Assembly: GCA_021776175.1 (NCBI GenBank) | Contig: JAJFGJ010000006.1 | Span: 62,001-126,000, forward strand | DNA: 64,000 bases | Source of the DNA: Kiloniellaceae bacterium | GTDB taxonomy: Bacteria; Pseudomonadota; Alphaproteobacteria; Kiloniellales; J153 | Direction of reading: 5' to 3' | Shown here: positions 7,800 through 16,827 of the stretch, in pieces | Layout: the number at the start of each line of letters is the position of its first letter | How positions within the stretch are numbered: position 1 is the first letter of the stretch | The notes under the pieces: model-generated | Seen by the model: the letters and a program-made list of their open reading frames with translations, nothing else | The model's database searches: none | Told to the model about the DNA's origin: nothing | Position numbers and translations under genes: made by a program

Positions 7800-8471
7800 A
7801 TGCGGACCATGAGCGATGTAACCAAGACCGGCGAGAAGGTGCCCGACTTCCATGAGGATTTCCGGGCCCGCCTGCACGACTTGTTCCTTTGGCGCCGGGA
7901 CGTGCGGCGGTTCCGGCGCGACCCCGTGCCAGCCGAAACGGTGAAGGAATTGCTGTCGATCGCGGTCTTGGCCCCATCGGTGGGCTACAGCCAGCCTTGG
8001 CGCTTCGTCTCGGTCGAGGACGCGGCCCGCCGCGCCGCAGTTCGCGACAACTTCGCGCGCTGCAATGCCGAGGCCCTGGCCCAGCACCATGGCGCGCGGG
8101 CCGAGCTTTACGCCCAGCTTAAACTCGAGGGCCTGGACAAGGCGCCGGTTCAACTCGCCGTCTTTTGCGACGAAGGAACCCAGACCGGCCATGGCTTGGG
8201 GCGCCGGACCATGCCGGAAACCCTGCGCTATTCCGTGGTCATGGCCGTGCATACCCTTTGGCTCGCGGCCCGGGCGCGCGGGATCGGCGTCGGTTGGGTC
8301 TCGATCCTCGATCCCGAGGCCGTGAATCGGACTTTGGATATTCCCCAGGATTGGTCGCTGGTGGCCTATCTATGCCTTGGCTGGCCCGAGGAAGAACACT
8401 TGGACCCGGAACTCGCGCGCAGCGGTTGGGAGGACCGGCAGGAATCCGCCGGCACACTTCTGAAACGTTGA
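7800..8471 (+). CDS. bluB: 5,6-dimethylbenzimidazole synthase BluB
   Basis: A 223-residue flavin-dependent nitroreductase-fold enzyme. It converts FMNH2 and O2 to 5,6-dimethylbenzimidazole, the lower ligand of vitamin B12. Diagnostic parts are LFLWRRDVRRFRRDPVPAE, the APSVGYSQPWRFV segment distinctive of BluB, and GVGWVSILDPE near the C-terminus. The ATG at 7800 has AGAAGG upstream. It follows the sensor kinase by 41 bases and may be a read-through passenger. No other cobalamin genes are adjacent and no cobalamin riboswitch is visible upstream. A corrinoid-binding protein is encoded later in the window (55552-57414), a possible consumer. Confidence 0.9.
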   Translation: MRTMSDVTKTGEKVPDFHEDFRARLHDLFLWRRDVRRFRRDPVPAETVKELLSIAVLAPSVGYSQPWRFVSVEDAARRAAVRDNFARCNAEALAQHHGARAELYAQLKLEGLDKAPVQLAVFCDEGTQTGHGLGRRTMPETLRYSVVMAVHTLWLAARARGIGVGWVSILDPEAVNRTLDIPQDWSLVAYLCLGWPEEEHLDPELARSGWEDRQESAGTLLKR

Positions 8472-8477
8472 AATCAG

Positions 8478-8873
8478 CTAGGAAATTATATCCAGGAGCT
8501 CGCCAAGCAGGCGGTCTTCGGCCCTGATTATCGAGGCATTGGCCTGATAGCCGCGTAGCGCGGAGATTTGATTTACCAACTCGCGCTCCAGCTGAACGTT
8601 CGGCCGATTCACCAAGCCATTGGCGTCGGCATCGGGCGCGCCGGGCTCGAACCCTTTCACGGAGGGCGGATCGACAGGCACGGCCGTGGCTTTCACACCG
8701 CCGCCAACCTGCGACGTCAAGGCCACCCGATGAGGCACGAATTCACCCGCGCGCGGCGCGGCGCCGGGTTCGACGCCCCGACTACCCATGTTGACGATAT
8801 TGCTGGCCGAGACCTCAAAACGCTTGGTCTGGGCGGCCAGGCCGGATAAGGCGGTACTGAAGATCGGGTTCAT
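8478..8873 (-). CDS. Flagellar rod/hook-like protein (FlgC-type)
   Basis: A 131-residue protein with the two ends typical of flagellar axial proteins. The N-terminal segment is NPIFSTALSGLAAQTKRFEVSASNIVNMGS (Flg_bb_rod) and the C-terminal segment is RELVNQISALRGYQANASIIRAEDRLLGELLDI (Flg_bbr_C). The middle is short, as in FlgC. The ATG at 8873 is preceded by GGAGGTTCC; the longer ORF to 8930 has no similarity. It stands alone, far from any flagellar cluster in this window, so it may be a divergent FlgC homologue or an accessory rod protein. An authentic flgC would normally lie with flgB and fliE. Confidence 0.75.
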   Translation of the reverse strand: MNPIFSTALSGLAAQTKRFEVSASNIVNMGSRGVEPGAAPRAGEFVPHRVALTSQVGGGVKATAVPVDPPSVKGFEPGAPDADANGLVNRPNVQLERELVNQISALRGYQANASIIRAEDRLLGELLDIIS

Positions 8874-9108
8874 GGAACCTCCATCGGCGCGCAATGAAAG
8901 CACAGTAATTAAATTCAAATAACGATGCAACTAATTGTTATTATTATGATTTAATCTTGTATTTTAGCAACTCTAATGGTTCTTCGCCCGCGCCTATGCT
9001 CATGACGCCGGTCCGGGATGCGAATTGCGCAATGCCAAGCCCTTGTAATCTTATGCCGGAGAGATATATATCGGTTCGGAATAACAACTGCCCGGTAACA
9101 AGGCCGAC
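8874..9108. other. AT-rich intergenic region between the rod-like gene and padR
   Basis: About 235 bases with markedly higher AT content than the flanking genes, especially 8895-8975 (ATTAAATTCAAATAACG, TAATTGTTATTATTATGATT). It separates two divergent genes and likely contains both promoters. ORFs here on either strand lack protein features. Confidence 0.4.
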
Positions 9109-9651
9109 ATGGACATTCGAACTCTCTGCCTCGGCGTACTGAGCCGGGGCGACGCCACCGGATATGAGATCAAAAAGAGCTTCGAGGAGGGGCCTTTCGG
9201 CCATATCCACGCCGCCAGCTTCGGGGCCATCTACCCGGCCCTGGGCGCGCTCAGCGATGCCGGCATGGTCCTGGGAACGGAAATGGCCCAGGAAAAACGC
9301 CCCGATAAGAAGGTGTTCTCGATCACGGAGCGCGGACGCACGGCCCTGTGCGAGGCCCTGATGGCGCCCCCGGGCGAAGACAAAGTGCGTTCCGACTTCC
9401 TGTTTATTCTATTTTTCGCCCACTACTTACCGGTGCCGCGCCTGGCGGAGCTGATCGACAACCGGATCGCCTGGTACTGCGGCACCCTGGAGCGCATGGA
9501 GTCCTGCGATCACGAATCCAGCCGGCCCGGAGAAGTTTTCGTCCATGGCCTCGGTCTGGCCGTTTACCGGGCCGCCGCCGACTATCTCACGGCCAACCGC
9601 GAGCGCTTGCTTGAAGAAGTATCGGCGGGCGCCCGCATGGTCATCGAGTGA
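9109..9651 (+). CDS. PadR-family transcriptional regulator
   Basis: A 180-residue regulator. Residues 1-85 form the PadR winged helix: LCLGVLSRGDATGYEIKKSFE, then FGAIYPALGALSDAGMV, then KKVFSITERGRTAL. The C-terminal half is the helical Vir_act_alpha_C-like dimerisation domain (LFILFFAHYLPVPRLAELIDNRIAWY...). PadR proteins normally repress a neighbouring transporter or detoxification operon. The MFP-RND efflux pair begins 88 bases downstream in the same direction, so this gene is its probable local regulator. The inducer is unknown. Confidence 0.88.
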   Translation: MDIRTLCLGVLSRGDATGYEIKKSFEEGPFGHIHAASFGAIYPALGALSDAGMVLGTEMAQEKRPDKKVFSITERGRTALCEALMAPPGEDKVRSDFLFILFFAHYLPVPRLAELIDNRIAWYCGTLERMESCDHESSRPGEVFVHGLGLAVYRAAADYLTANRERLLEEVSAGARMVIE

Positions 9652-9674
9652 TACGCGGGGACGAATGGCCCGAA

Positions 9675-9707
9675 ATTCCGTATAGCTTTTTATCAGATTC
9701 GTATAAC
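9675..9707 (+). promoter_or_regulatory. Direct repeats upstream of the RND operon
   Basis: ATTCCGTATAGC at 9675-9686 and ATTCGTATAAC at 9697-9707 share GTATA cores exactly 21 bases apart, two helical turns. They sit in the 88-base gap between padR and the membrane-fusion gene, a plausible operator for PadR. Seen by eye; binding not shown. Confidence 0.35.
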
Positions 9708-9739
9708 GACTTACCCGGGATTATATAAGAATCCGCATC

Positions 9740-10879
9740 ATGAAACGCTCCTTCCTTATCGCATCCGTATTGGCCCTGGCGGCCATTGCTTGGATTGGAT
9801 CCGGCCAGTTCGGCGCTTCCGATCGAACCAAGACCAGCGGAAAACCGCCCGCCGATTTGAGCGCGCGCGAGGCCGTCCCCTCGGTGCGGGTCCGGGTTCA
9901 GCGGGCCGAGGTCCGTCAGGCGCGCATCACCTTGCGAGGGCAGACGGAGGCGGACCGCAAGGTCAACATCAAGGCCGAAACGAAGGGCCGCATCGCCGAA
10001 CTGAATGCGGAAAAAGGACGATGGGTGACCGCCGGCACGGTTCTGGCACGGATCGTCGCGGACGAGCGCCCCGCCCGCCTCGCGGAAGCCAAGTCCCGGC
10101 TGACCCAACGCCAGATGGAATTCAAAGCGTCACAGCAGCTTAGCGAGAAGGGCTTTCGCGCTGAAACACAGCTCGCCTCGGCACGGGCCAACTTGGATGC
10201 GGCGCGCGCGGCCGTGAAGGCGGCGCAAATGGCGCTTGACGATATCTCCATCAAAGCACCCTTCGACGGGCTGATCGTGGAACGCTACGTCGAGATCGGA
10301 GATTTCGTCGAAATGGGCAATCCCGTCGCGCGCTTGATCGATCTGGATCCCCTGCTGGTCGTGGTCCAGATCAGCGAGCGCGACGCGGGCCGCCTGACAA
10401 TCGGTGCCCTGGCATCCGCGCGCCTGATCGCCGGGCAGACCGTCGAGGGGATCGTCAGCTTCATTTCACCGGAAGCCGATCCGGCGACCCGAACCTTCCG
10501 GGTCGAAACCGAGGTCGCGAACACCGATGGCGTATTGCCCGACGGCGCCAGCGCCGAGGTGACCTTGCCGCTCCAGAAAGTGACCGCGCACCGGGTATCG
10601 CCGGCGATTCTGACACTGAGCGATTCGGGGCGCATCGGCGTCAAGACCCTGGGTCCCGGCAATACGGCCGTCTTCATGCCGGTCCAGGTGATCGACGAAG
10701 AGGCCGCGGGTATCTGGATAACGGGGCTGCCGGAGCGCGTTACCGTGATCACCGTCGGTCAGGAGTTCATAAGCGACGGCCAGAAAGTGCGGCCCATAGA
10801 CGAAAAGACGCTCGCCCCCTTTGTGCGCGGAACGGACAGCCCCAGCACCGCCGTCCTTCCCCGCGGCGGCGCGACATGA
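9740..10879 (+). CDS. RND efflux periplasmic adaptor (membrane fusion protein)
   Basis: A 379-residue adaptor that links an inner-membrane RND pump to an outer-membrane channel. The N-terminal hydrophobic segment (residues 5-22) acts as signal or anchor and has no lipobox cysteine. It has the split lipoyl/hairpin layout: VNIKAETKGRIAELNAEKGRWV, a coiled-coil hairpin with repeated Ala/Lys/Glu (about 115-165), then ISIKAPFDGLIVERYVEIGDFV, and beta-barrel and membrane-proximal domains. The stop overlaps the pump start by four bases (ATGA). No outer-membrane factor is encoded next to it. Confidence 0.92.
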   Translation: MKRSFLIASVLALAAIAWIGSGQFGASDRTKTSGKPPADLSAREAVPSVRVRVQRAEVRQARITLRGQTEADRKVNIKAETKGRIAELNAEKGRWVTAGTVLARIVADERPARLAEAKSRLTQRQMEFKASQQLSEKGFRAETQLASARANLDAARAAVKAAQMALDDISIKAPFDGLIVERYVEIGDFVEMGNPVARLIDLDPLLVVVQISERDAGRLTIGALASARLIAGQTVEGIVSFISPEADPATRTFRVETEVANTDGVLPDGASAEVTLPLQKVTAHRVSPAILTLSDSGRIGVKTLGPGNTAVFMPVQVIDEEAAGIWITGLPERVTVITVGQEFISDGQKVRPIDEKTLAPFVRGTDSPSTAVLPRGGAT

Positions 10880-13800
10880 ACGCGATCATCGACGCCGCGA
10901 TCGGCCGCTCGAGAACGGTCATCGCCAGCCTGCTGTTGATCCTGATCGCGGGAAGCTACGCCTATGTGAACGTGCCCAAGGAAGCCGAGCCCGATATCCA
11001 GATACCGGTGCTTTACGTCAATATCTCCCATGAGGGGATTTCCCCCGGCGACGCCGAAAGTCTGCTCATCGAACCGATGGAAGAGCAGTTGCGCGACATC
11101 GAGGGTATCAAGGAGATGCGCTCCATCGCCTTCCTGGGCGGCGCTAACATCGTGCTTGAATTCGAAGCCGGATTCGATGCCGACAAGGCGCTCGCCGACG
11201 TGCGCGAGAAGGTCGATCTCGCGAAGCCCGAGCTCCCGGACGACGCCGACGAACCGACGGTTCACGAGATCAACCTCAGCCTGTTTCCTGTCTTGGTCGT
11301 CACCCTATCGGGCGAGGTGCCGGAACGCACCCTGCTGCGCCTGGCGCGCGACTTGAGCGATGAGATCGAGGGTCTGTCCAGCGTCCTCAGCGCCCGGATC
11401 GCCGGAGACCGCGACGAGGTCGTGGATCTGATCGCCGATCCCCTGGTTCTGGAGAGTTATAACCTCAACGCGGACGACATCATTACCGCGGTCAATCGCT
11501 CGAATCGCGTGATCGCGGCGGGCGCGATCGATACCGGGCAAGGCCGTTTCGCGGTCAAGCTGCCGGGCCTGTTCGAGACGGTCGAGGATATCCTCGACAT
11601 GCCGCTCAAGATTAGCGGCGACGCCGTCGTGCGCGTGCGCGACGTCGCGAAACCGCGCCCGACTTTCAAGGACCCTAAGGGATTTGCCCGAATAAACGGC
11701 AAGCCCGCCTTGGCGCTGGAGATAACCAAGCGGACCGGGGAAAACATTATCGAGACCATCGAAAACGTGCGCCAAGCCGTCGAGGCCGCGCGGCAATCCT
11801 GGCCGGCCGAAGTTACGGTTACCTACAGCCAGGACAAATCCACTGGCATCCGCTCCATGCTCGCCGACTTGCAAAACAATGTGATGAGCGCGGTTCTGCT
11901 GGTCATGGTCGTCATTGTCGCCGCCCTTGGCTTGCGCACGGCGGGCCTGGTCGGCATCGCGATTCCAGGCTCGTTCCTGGCCGGTATCCTGGTTCTCGCC
12001 GCGCTTGGGTTCACGATCAACATCGTCGTGCTGTTCGCCCTGATACTCGCGGTCGGGATGCTGGTCGACGGCGCCATTGTCGTGACCGAATTCGCCGACC
12101 GAAAGATGATGGCGGGGGAACCGCCACGCACCGCCTACGCCTTGGCCGGAAAACGCATGGCCTGGCCCATCACCGCCTCGACCGTGACCACCTTGGCGGC
12201 CTTCATGCCGCTGTTGTTTTGGCCGGGCATCGTCGGCGAGTTCATGAAATACCTGCCGATCACGCTGCTCGCCACTCTCTCGGCGTCCTTGTTCATGGCC
12301 CTGGTATTCGTTCCCACCTTGGGCTCCGTTTTCGGGCGGCCGGGGGGTGGCGTGAACGCCTCCACCATGAAGGCGCTTGCGGCCACGGACGGCGGGGATA
12401 TCGACCGGATCGGCGGATTTACCGGCCACTACGTGCGGGTCCTGCACGCAGCCCTGCGCCACCCGGCCAAGGTTCTGACGGCGGCGGTCGTGGTCATGAT
12501 CGCCGCGCAAGCCGCCTACGCGAACTTTGGCCGCGGGATCGAATTCTTCCCCAAGGTGGAACCGGACAACGCGGCGCTGCAAATACACGCCCGGGGCAAC
12601 CTTTCCATCTGGGAACGCGACGCCCTGCTGCGGCAGGTGGAGGCCAAAATTCTCGACCTTCAGCGCCAAACCGGAGAGCTGCATTCCATATATGCCGCCA
12701 GCGTCGCCTCCTCGGGTATCGAACGCGACGAGCCCGAGGATTTGATCGGCACGATTCAACTCGAATTCACCGATTGGTACGCCCGCCGCCCGGCCGATGA
12801 AATACTGGCCGACATAAGGCAACGCACGGCGCCCCTGGCGGGCGTGATCGTCGAATCCCGCAAGCAAGAGGCAGGCCCTCCGGTCGGCAAACCGATCCAA
12901 ATCGAGATCGGGTCCGAATATCCCGGCCTGATAGAGCAGGCCGCGAAACGGGTTACCGGGGCCCTGGAGGCCATAGGCGGTTTCATCGACATGGAAGATG
13001 GCCAGCCGGTGCCGGGAATCGAATGGGAGCTACAGATCGACCGCGCGCAGGCCGCGAAGTTCGGCGCCGACGTGACATTGATCGGCAGCTACGTGCGCAT
13101 GATCACCAACGGCATGAAGCTCGGCGACTTCCGCCCCGACGGCAGCAACAAGGAAGTCGACATCGTCGTGCGCCTGCCGGTGGCAGACAGAAACATTACC
13201 CAGCTAGACCAGATTCGCGTGCAAACGAAGATGGGCCTGGTGCCGATCTCCAACTTCGTTACCCGTACGGCCAAGCCGAAAGTCGGCTTGCTGCGGCGCG
13301 TGGACGGCCGCCGCACCATGACCGTGAAAGCGGATGTCGCGCCCGGCGTTCTGGCCAACGACAAAGTGCGGGAAATACGCGCATGGCTGTCCGCCGCCAA
13401 CATGGATCCGCGTATCGACGTATCCTTCAAGGGCGAAGACAAGGAGCAAAAGGAAGCTCAACAATTCCTGGTCAAGGCCTTCGGAGTCGCCATTTTCCTG
13501 ATGGCCATTATTCTGGTCACGCAGTTCAACAGCTTCTACAGCGCGTTTCTGATCCTCTCCGCGGTCGTCATGTCCACGATCGGCGTTATGACCGGCCTGC
13601 TGGTCATCGATCAGCCATTCGGTATTGTCATGTCGGGAATCGGCGTCATTGCGCTGGCCGGCATCGTGGTCAACAACAACATCGTGCTGATCGATACCTT
13701 CGACCGCTTGAAGCATACGGCGGCAACCCCGGCCGAGGCGATTCTGCGCACCGGCGCGCAACGCCTGCGTCCGGTGCTCCTGACCACCATCACGACCATC

Positions 13801-14037
13801 CTGGGACTCACGCCCATGGTGCTGGGCATGAACGTGGATTTCATCACCCGCGAGGTTCTGCTGGGCGCCCCCTCGACCCAGTGGTGGCGTCAGTTATCGA
13901 CCGCGATCGCCTTTGGCCTTAGCTTCGCGACCGTGCTGACCCTGATCGTGACCCCCTGCGCCCTGATGGTGCGCGCGAATGCCGCGGCGTGGCGCGAGCG
14001 CAGGCGCGAGAGAAGCGCCGCGCCGGTCAAAGTGTGA
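10876..14037 (+). CDS. RND efflux transporter permease
   Basis: A 1053-residue inner-membrane proton/drug antiporter of the AcrB superfamily. TM1 lies near residues 11-30, then a porter domain (about 35-330), a TM2-6 block with the helix carrying GMLVDGAIVVTEFADRKMM (the D pair used in proton relay), a second half with TM7, a second periplasmic domain, and terminal TM helices with GIVVNNNIVLIDTFDRLK. The sequence is closer to the HAE1-like group with short loops than to heavy-metal CusA. It is translationally coupled to the adaptor. Substrate is unknown; regulation by the upstream PadR protein is likely. Confidence 0.93.
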   Translation: MNAIIDAAIGRSRTVIASLLLILIAGSYAYVNVPKEAEPDIQIPVLYVNISHEGISPGDAESLLIEPMEEQLRDIEGIKEMRSIAFLGGANIVLEFEAGFDADKALADVREKVDLAKPELPDDADEPTVHEINLSLFPVLVVTLSGEVPERTLLRLARDLSDEIEGLSSVLSARIAGDRDEVVDLIADPLVLESYNLNADDIITAVNRSNRVIAAGAIDTGQGRFAVKLPGLFETVEDILDMPLKISGDAVVRVRDVAKPRPTFKDPKGFARINGKPALALEITKRTGENIIETIENVRQAVEAARQSWPAEVTVTYSQDKSTGIRSMLADLQNNVMSAVLLVMVVIVAALGLRTAGLVGIAIPGSFLAGILVLAALGFTINIVVLFALILAVGMLVDGAIVVTEFADRKMMAGEPPRTAYALAGKRMAWPITASTVTTLAAFMPLLFWPGIVGEFMKYLPITLLATLSASLFMALVFVPTLGSVFGRPGGGVNASTMKALAATDGGDIDRIGGFTGHYVRVLHAALRHPAKVLTAAVVVMIAAQAAYANFGRGIEFFPKVEPDNAALQIHARGNLSIWERDALLRQVEAKILDLQRQTGELHSIYAASVASSGIERDEPEDLIGTIQLEFTDWYARRPADEILADIRQRTAPLAGVIVESRKQEAGPPVGKPIQIEIGSEYPGLIEQAAKRVTGALEAIGGFIDMEDGQPVPGIEWELQIDRAQAAKFGADVTLIGSYVRMITNGMKLGDFRPDGSNKEVDIVVRLPVADRNITQLDQIRVQTKMGLVPISNFVTRTAKPKVGLLRRVDGRRTMTVKADVAPGVLANDKVREIRAWLSAANMDPRIDVSFKGEDKEQKEAQQFLVKAFGVAIFLMAIILVTQFNSFYSAFLILSAVVMSTIGVMTGLLVIDQPFGIVMSGIGVIALAGIVVNNNIVLIDTFDRLKHTAATPAEAILRTGAQRLRPVLLTTITTILGLTPMVLGMNVDFITREVLLGAPSTQWWRQLSTAIAFGLSFATVLTLIVTPCALMVRANAAAWRERRRERSAAPVKV

Positions 14038-14051
14038 TCTAGTCGAATTCG

Positions 14052-15116
14052 TTATGTGTATTTTTTAACGGCCCGCGCGATTTCGCTTAGCAACTGCGCG
14101 CCGACTTCGCCGCCGTCTCCCTGAATTCGGTTCTTGAGTACGGTGCCGATGGCGTTGATATGAGCCTCGATCAACTTGCGGGTGTTGTCGGTAATTTTCA
14201 TATCGGGATTCGCCGTGGCGTCGAACAAAGACTTGCCGAAATCGGTAATCAGCGGATAGTCGAAAGTGCTTCCCTGGCCGTGAAGTTCGTTCGCGATTTT
14301 ATTGATATTGGCGACGTCCTTCCGGCTGGCCTTGCTGGGTTCCTTGGCCGGCCGCAGCTTCTCCAAAGACCGGGACATGGATTTGATATGCTTGTCCACC
14401 CAATCGGCATAGTCGCCAATAAGGTCCTGAATCCGCGCCTCGATCGCCCGAATTACCTGCGGGTCGAACTCAACCGGCTCACGTGCCGCGTTAGGACCGA
14501 GCTTCCTGCGGATCCGGTTGTCCGGGTAAAAATAGAGCGCGTGCACGTCATCGCGTAACTTGCGCACATCCGAATCGGGCTTCACGGTCTGAATCTGTTC
14601 CGGAGTTGTCTTGCGGCGCTCTTCAGCCACGGCGTAATTCGTGCGCCTCCGGTTGGGACCGAAGTAGCCCGGCGCCAAGACGTATTGGCGGCTCCTGTTG
14701 ACCACCAGCAATATGTGTTCCGCCAGGGTTTTGGCGGAAAAAGGCTTGGCTAGAACCCCGGACACGCCGGTGTCCCGCGCCTCTCCCACGACATCCCTGC
14801 TGGCCACGCCGGAGACCATGATGAAAGGCACGAATCTGTCCGGCGCCCCTTCGCCGGTGCGCACCCAACGCAGGAACAGATTTCCGTTCACGCCCGGCAT
14901 CATATAGTCGGACAAGATCAAATCGACCTCGCCCAAGACGGCTCCGACCGGGTCCGTGCGGCTCAGTTTCAGGCGCTCGATCGCACTCGAGCCATCCGGC
15001 TCGGTGATAATTTTCTTGATGCCGAGCGCGCCGAGCGTCGAAACCAATAACTTGCGCATGAACACGTTATCGTCGACGACAAGCACGCAAATTTTTTCCC
15101 AATTTAGATTTTGCAT
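14052..15116 (-). CDS. Response regulator with long C-terminal helical extension
   Basis: A 354-residue protein. Residues 8-140 are a receiver domain: VVDD pocket (13-16), phospho-acceptor D70 in LILSDYMMPG, and the switch Lys in VLAKPFSAK. Instead of an effector domain of a known class, residues about 150-354 are a mostly helical, charged region (DPQVIRAIEARIQDLIGDY, KHIKSMSRSLEKLRP, ANELHGQGSTFDYPLITDFG). Its spacing, including an H-G-Q-G segment, is reminiscent of an Hpt-like bundle, although I cannot confirm a phospho-His. The ATG at 15116 is used because the receiver starts there. It is followed convergently by the RND permease and may act in a phosphorelay. Confidence 0.8.
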   Translation of the reverse strand: MQNLNWEKICVLVVDDNVFMRKLLVSTLGALGIKKIITEPDGSSAIERLKLSRTDPVGAVLGEVDLILSDYMMPGVNGNLFLRWVRTGEGAPDRFVPFIMVSGVASRDVVGEARDTGVSGVLAKPFSAKTLAEHILLVVNRSRQYVLAPGYFGPNRRRTNYAVAEERRKTTPEQIQTVKPDSDVRKLRDDVHALYFYPDNRIRRKLGPNAAREPVEFDPQVIRAIEARIQDLIGDYADWVDKHIKSMSRSLEKLRPAKEPSKASRKDVANINKIANELHGQGSTFDYPLITDFGKSLFDATANPDMKITDNTRKLIEAHINAIGTVLKNRIQGDGGEVGAQLLSEIARAVKKYT

Positions 15117-15183
15117 TTCCGTTAACCGCGGTCCGCCACGTGAAGGAAGAAGAAGGGGGTAGTTGGAATCATCTCGCGCGAGC

Positions 15184-15975
15184 CTAAGGTTGCCGACCCG
15201 CGCCTGTGCCAAGGGTATGCATGCCATGCCGTTTCAATAAACGGCGATATACCATCATCGCGACCGGTACGCTCGCTAAATAGACGAGCCCTATCGCCCC
15301 AAGCGTGACCCAAGGAGTGCCAATCAAAAAGGCCGCTAAAGCGCCAACGCCAATCAACGCCAGGCCAACATATCTGCGCGGGATCTTCACTCGCTTGGCG
15401 GAAAATGTCGGGACCGTGCTGACCATCAGCGCCGCGACCCCGGCCAGCATGAAACCATTGAACCACGCGGAACCCAACACACCCTCTCCCAGCTCGAAGC
15501 TGAGAACCATGGGCAGAAGCGCGAGCCCCGCCCCCGCCGGCGCGGGAACGCCGGTGAAAAAGCGCTCAGCCCATGGAAACGGCTTGCTATCGCCGAGGTT
15601 CACGTTGAACCGCGCGAGCCGCAGGGCGCACGACACCGCGAACACCAGAGCCAGGGCCCAGCCGATTCCTCCGGCGCCGCTCAGCGACCATAGGTAAACG
15701 ATCAAAGCCGGCGCGACGCCAAAGCTGATCGCGTCGGCAAGGGAATCGAGTTGCGCGCCGAATTCGCTGGTCACGCCCATGAGGCGCGCGATCTTACCGT
15801 CCAAGGCATCCATGACCATCGCGAACACGATGGCCGCGATCGCCAGTTCCCATCGTTCGAGAAGAGCCATGCGCACAGCCGTCAAGCCGGCGCAAAGCCC
15901 CAGGAGCGTGAGCGCGTTCGGCACCAAGCGGCTGAGGGTCAGAACAGGAAGGCCAGGGCGCCGGCGCAAGGGCAT
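15184..15975 (-). CDS. pssA: CDP-diacylglycerol-serine O-phosphatidyltransferase
   Basis: A 263-residue integral membrane enzyme that transfers a phosphatidyl group from CDP-diacylglycerol to L-serine, the first step to phosphatidylethanolamine. The CDP-alcohol phosphotransferase signature DG-x2-AR-x8-G-x3-D-x3-D is complete in DGKIARLMGVTSEFGAQLDS followed by LAD (around residues 58-80). Around eight hydrophobic helices follow. It starts one base after the psd stop codon, so psd and pssA form a tight operon, the usual alphaproteobacterial arrangement. Confidence 0.93.
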   Translation of the reverse strand: MPLRRRPGLPVLTLSRLVPNALTLLGLCAGLTAVRMALLERWELAIAAIVFAMVMDALDGKIARLMGVTSEFGAQLDSLADAISFGVAPALIVYLWSLSGAGGIGWALALVFAVSCALRLARFNVNLGDSKPFPWAERFFTGVPAPAGAGLALLPMVLSFELGEGVLGSAWFNGFMLAGVAALMVSTVPTFSAKRVKIPRRYVGLALIGVGALAAFLIGTPWVTLGAIGLVYLASVPVAMMVYRRLLKRHGMHTLGTGAGRQP

Positions 15976-15976
15976 T

Positions 15977-16663
15977 TTAGCGAACCTCTCCTACCCTGTT
16001 TTCTTCGCTGGAGTTCAAATCGGCCATAACAGTCTCTCCCCCGATCATGCGCTGACCCTTCGAAACAAGCGAAGCGACGCCGGGCGGCAGATATAAATCG
16101 GTCCGGCTGCCAAATCGTATGAGGCCGAATCGTTCGCCTGCCCGCACTGTCTGTCCGTCTCTTAAATTGCAGATAATCCGCCGCGCGATCAAACCCGCTA
16201 TCTGAACGAAAGCAACTTGACGGCCGTCGTCCAAGGTCATGCGTACCAGTTGCCGCTCGTTTTCCTCGGACGCCTTATCGAGCGCCGCGTTGACGAATTT
16301 ACCGTGGTGATATTTCAGGGCCGTGATGGTCCCGTCACAGGGAACGCGGTTGATGTGTACATCGAAAACACTAAGAAACACGCTAATGCGCGTGACGACT
16401 TCGCTCCCCATGTCGAGTTCGGCGGGCGGCGCCACCTGCGCGACCGAGGTGACCAAACCATCCGCCGGGCTTACAGCGAGGCCTTCGCGGACCGGTACGT
16501 ACCGCGGTGGGTCCCTGAAGAAAAAGACGATAAAGACCGTTATCAAAACGGCGAGCCAAGCCAGCGGCGGGAAAAACAGAAACAACCCAAGGGCCACGAC
16601 GGCGCTGGCGCCTATGAAAGGCCACCCGGCGCGATGTATCGGTACGAAAAAATCCTTCAGCAA
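15977..16663 (-). CDS. psd: Phosphatidylserine decarboxylase proenzyme
   Basis: A pyruvoyl-dependent membrane enzyme that decarboxylates phosphatidylserine to phosphatidylethanolamine. It is the short bacterial type, with hydrophobic N-terminus (GWPFIGASAVVALGLFLFF), SPADGLVTSV, FLSVFDVHINRVPCDG, and self-cleavage site FGS in GLIRFGSRTDLYLP, where the Ser becomes the pyruvoyl group. I choose TTG 16663 (LLKDFFVPIHRAG, GAGG seven bases upstream), giving 228 residues, the normal family length. The longer frame from GTG 16762 adds 33 residues of unlikely composition. It is operonic with pssA. Confidence 0.88.
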   Translation of the reverse strand: MLKDFFVPIHRAGWPFIGASAVVALGLFLFFPPLAWLAVLITVFIVFFFRDPPRYVPVREGLAVSPADGLVTSVAQVAPPAELDMGSEVVTRISVFLSVFDVHINRVPCDGTITALKYHHGKFVNAALDKASEENERQLVRMTLDDGRQVAFVQIAGLIARRIICNLRDGQTVRAGERFGLIRFGSRTDLYLPPGVASLVSKGQRMIGGETVMADLNSSEENRVGEVR

Positions 16664-16827
16664 TATACGGCCTCGTTCGGTTCGATCCAGGGATTGGCGG
16701 GCCCAGGGCCCGTTCAGCTTGGCGGATAAGATAAGGTATACACGCCGAAGCGCAATCGGCACCGATTTTACTCTACCTTAAGCCCGAGCGTGTTACCGCA
16801 GTCGGGACACCACGCAAGGAGAGAAGA

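Noticed and set aside
8944-9210. 88-residue minus-strand ORF overlapping padR
   Set aside because: Overlaps the start of a clear PadR gene. The unique part looks partly protein-like but has no ribosome site or recognisable domain.
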